Assembly: GCA_023653055.1 (NCBI GenBank)
Contig: JAMNXR010000008.1
Span: 68,733 to 132,732, forward strand
From: Burkholderiaceae bacterium
GTDB taxonomy: Bacteria; Pseudomonadota; Gammaproteobacteria; Burkholderiales; Burkholderiaceae_B
DNA length: 64,000 nucleotides
Direction: 5' to 3'
Every line of letters starts with the position of its first letter. Positions within the stretch are counted from its first letter, which is position 1. Positions 62,525 through 64,000 of this stretch are shown one piece after another. The position numbers and the translations under genes are program-made. Under the pieces are notes generated by a model. It had not been told where the DNA came from, ran no database searches, and worked only from the letters and a program-made list of their open reading frames with translations.

Positions 62525-63358
62525 ATGACGAGTTTTCCTTCTGTGGCTTTTATCGGTGGCGGCAATATGGCCAATGCCTTGGTCTCTGGATTATTGAGCC
62601 AAGCATGCCCCCTTGAAAATATACATGTCATCGAAGTCGCTGACGGCTTGCGTACACAATGGAACGCTCGCGGCGTGAGCACAAGCGCAGGACCTGATGC
62701 ATCTTTGCAGAGTCGTCAGGTATGGATTTTTGCTGTCAAACCGCAGCAAATGAAAGAGGTTGTCTTGCAATGTAAACCTTGGATGTCAGAGGACACCTTG
62801 ATCATCAGTATTGCAGCGGGTATTTCAATTGCCTCTCTGGCGACTTGGTGCGGATCTCCACATGCCCCATATCAAAACATCGTCCGTTGTATGCCAAATA
62901 CGCCAGCCTTGGTTGGTGCCGGTGTGACCGGTCTTGCTGCGCCCGCAGGACTTTCCAATGATGATCGAGGCATTGCAACCGCGCTTCTTTCCGCAGTGGG
63001 ACAAGCCGTCTGGGTCAATGACGATGCCGCGATTGACGCCGTCACTGCGCTATCAGGCAGCGGACCCGCTTATGTTTTCTTATTTTTGGAGGCTTTAGTC
63101 AAAGGAGGAGAGGCACTCGGTCTTACTGCTAAGCAAGCGCAAGAACTTGCCTTGGCAACCTTGGCGGGGGCCACCAAGCTTGCCAGCACTTCACCTGATT
63201 CGCCAGCAATCCTTCGCGAACGTGTGACCTCAAAAGGAGGGACGACTGCGGCTGCATTAGCTGTCTTTCACGAGTCACAATTCGTCGATATCGTCTCGAA
63301 AGCTATGCGTGCTGCTGACCGCCGCGCCGCTGAGCTCTCAAAAGAATTTGGCACTTAA
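62525..63358 (+). CDS. proC: Pyrroline-5-carboxylate reductase
   Basis: VAFIGGGNMANALVSGLL, MPNTPALVGAGVTGL, signature ALSGSGPAYVFLFLEALVKGGEALGL, VTSKGGTTAAAL. Confidence 0.95.
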   Translation: MTSFPSVAFIGGGNMANALVSGLLSQACPLENIHVIEVADGLRTQWNARGVSTSAGPDASLQSRQVWIFAVKPQQMKEVVLQCKPWMSEDTLIISIAAGISIASLATWCGSPHAPYQNIVRCMPNTPALVGAGVTGLAAPAGLSNDDRGIATALLSAVGQAVWVNDDAAIDAVTALSGSGPAYVFLFLEALVKGGEALGLTAKQAQELALATLAGATKLASTSPDSPAILRERVTSKGGTTAAALAVFHESQFVDIVSKAMRAADRRAAELSKEFGT

Positions 63359-63419
63359 TTCAGTGCTAATATTTGCTTAGCAAATTGATTAATATCCATA
63401 AAACGTTCGGAATATATTC

Positions 63420-64000
63420 GTGAAAAAAATTATAAGTTTGATCGTCGTAGTGGGTCTGCTCGTTGCAGCTTGGTTAGGCGCAAGTTTTTATTCTGCTCGA
63501 ACCACAGGCCAGTTCATCACGTCACTACCTGAGCGCTATCAGCAAAATGACTACGTGCACATCAAAACTGTTGAACATCAACAGTCCGCCTTTTCTTCGA
63601 CAGGCAAGTTTGAAATACGCTTCCCAAATTTTATTCCTGTTGCTGACGGTGCTCCCACTGCACTTGGGATCGTCATTCAATACAAAATTTCAAATCTGCT
63701 CTTGCCGAGTTCTGCAGGTCGTCTCGAATGGAAGATGACAGGTGACGATTCGATCGATCCCATTCTCAAAAAACTGTTTGGTCAAGGACCGACGATGCAC
63801 GGCAAAGGCCACATCTCTTATGGTGGACAACGTCAATCCAGCATCGAACTTTCAGAGCTTTTACTTAAAGATTCACAAACTGCTTTAAAGCTCACCCCAT
63901 TGACAGGACTGGCGACCTGGGACAATGACACTCTAAAATTAACACTTCAGTCCGACCATCTCAATGCCCGCTCCGAAGGGGTTGTAACGGATTGGCGTGG
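63420..64000 (+). CDS. DUF945/YdgA-like protein, 3' truncated by window edge (GTG start; not in the ORF track)
   Basis: Open frame from GTG 63420: MKKIISLIVVVGLLVAAWLGASFYSARTTGQFITSLPERYQ...QSAFSSTGKFEIRFPN, matching the YdgA N-terminal pattern. Confidence 0.7.
   Translation, partial: MKKIISLIVVVGLLVAAWLGASFYSARTTGQFITSLPERYQQNDYVHIKTVEHQQSAFSSTGKFEIRFPNFIPVADGAPTALGIVIQYKISNLLLPSSAGRLEWKMTGDDSIDPILKKLFGQGPTMHGKGHISYGGQRQSSIELSELLLKDSQTALKLTPLTGLATWDNDTLKLTLQSDHLNARSEGVVTDWR

Overview
This 64 kb window is gene-dense bacterial chromosome. Gene content and synteny (recG-oxyR-ubiA-proC, nadE-PII, Bug-type solute-binding protein, spoT-rpoZ-gmk) suggest Burkholderiales, probably Alcaligenaceae-like; this is inference, not a computed placement. 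About 61 protein-coding genes are supported. Most are core functions: lolCD, tatD, an OmpR/EnvZ-type two-component system, comEC, greB, tadA, ldcA, ABC-F, tsaD, plsY, surE-pcm-nlpD-like, rlmD, argH, nadE, PII, two gamma-glutamyltransferases, ubiC, rluF-like, rlmJ, ppiD-like, tesA/ybbA, spoT-rpoZ-gmk, yicC, rph, rdgB, hemW, glnA-glnL-glnG, ridA, recG, oxyR, ubiA, proC and a DUF945/YdgA-like partial ORF. I see no rRNA, tRNA, CRISPR array, transposase, integrase or phage gene. I found no complete novel multi-gene system such as a defence island. The most interesting items are: (i) a 381-aa protein resembling Bacillus Tgl (spore transglutaminase) that keeps the Cys region but seems to have lost the Glu/His positions; (ii) a Met/His-rich periplasmic protein divergent from a two-component system, with repeated ACATTG motifs between them; (iii) a conserved core block (spoT-rpoZ-gmk-yicC-rph-rdgB-hemW) interrupted by three accessory modules, one an acyl-CoA dehydrogenase/MmgE-PrpD/SDR/LysR cassette with a dyad operator; (iv) a near-consensus sigma54 promoter plus NtrC site at glnA and a hairpin abutting the glnL start codon; (v) a terminator-like hairpin inside the 3' end of ubiC; (vi) a nested palindrome in the 5' part of pcm; (vii) absence of rpoS next to nlpD. 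All family calls are from reading motifs; no database search was run.
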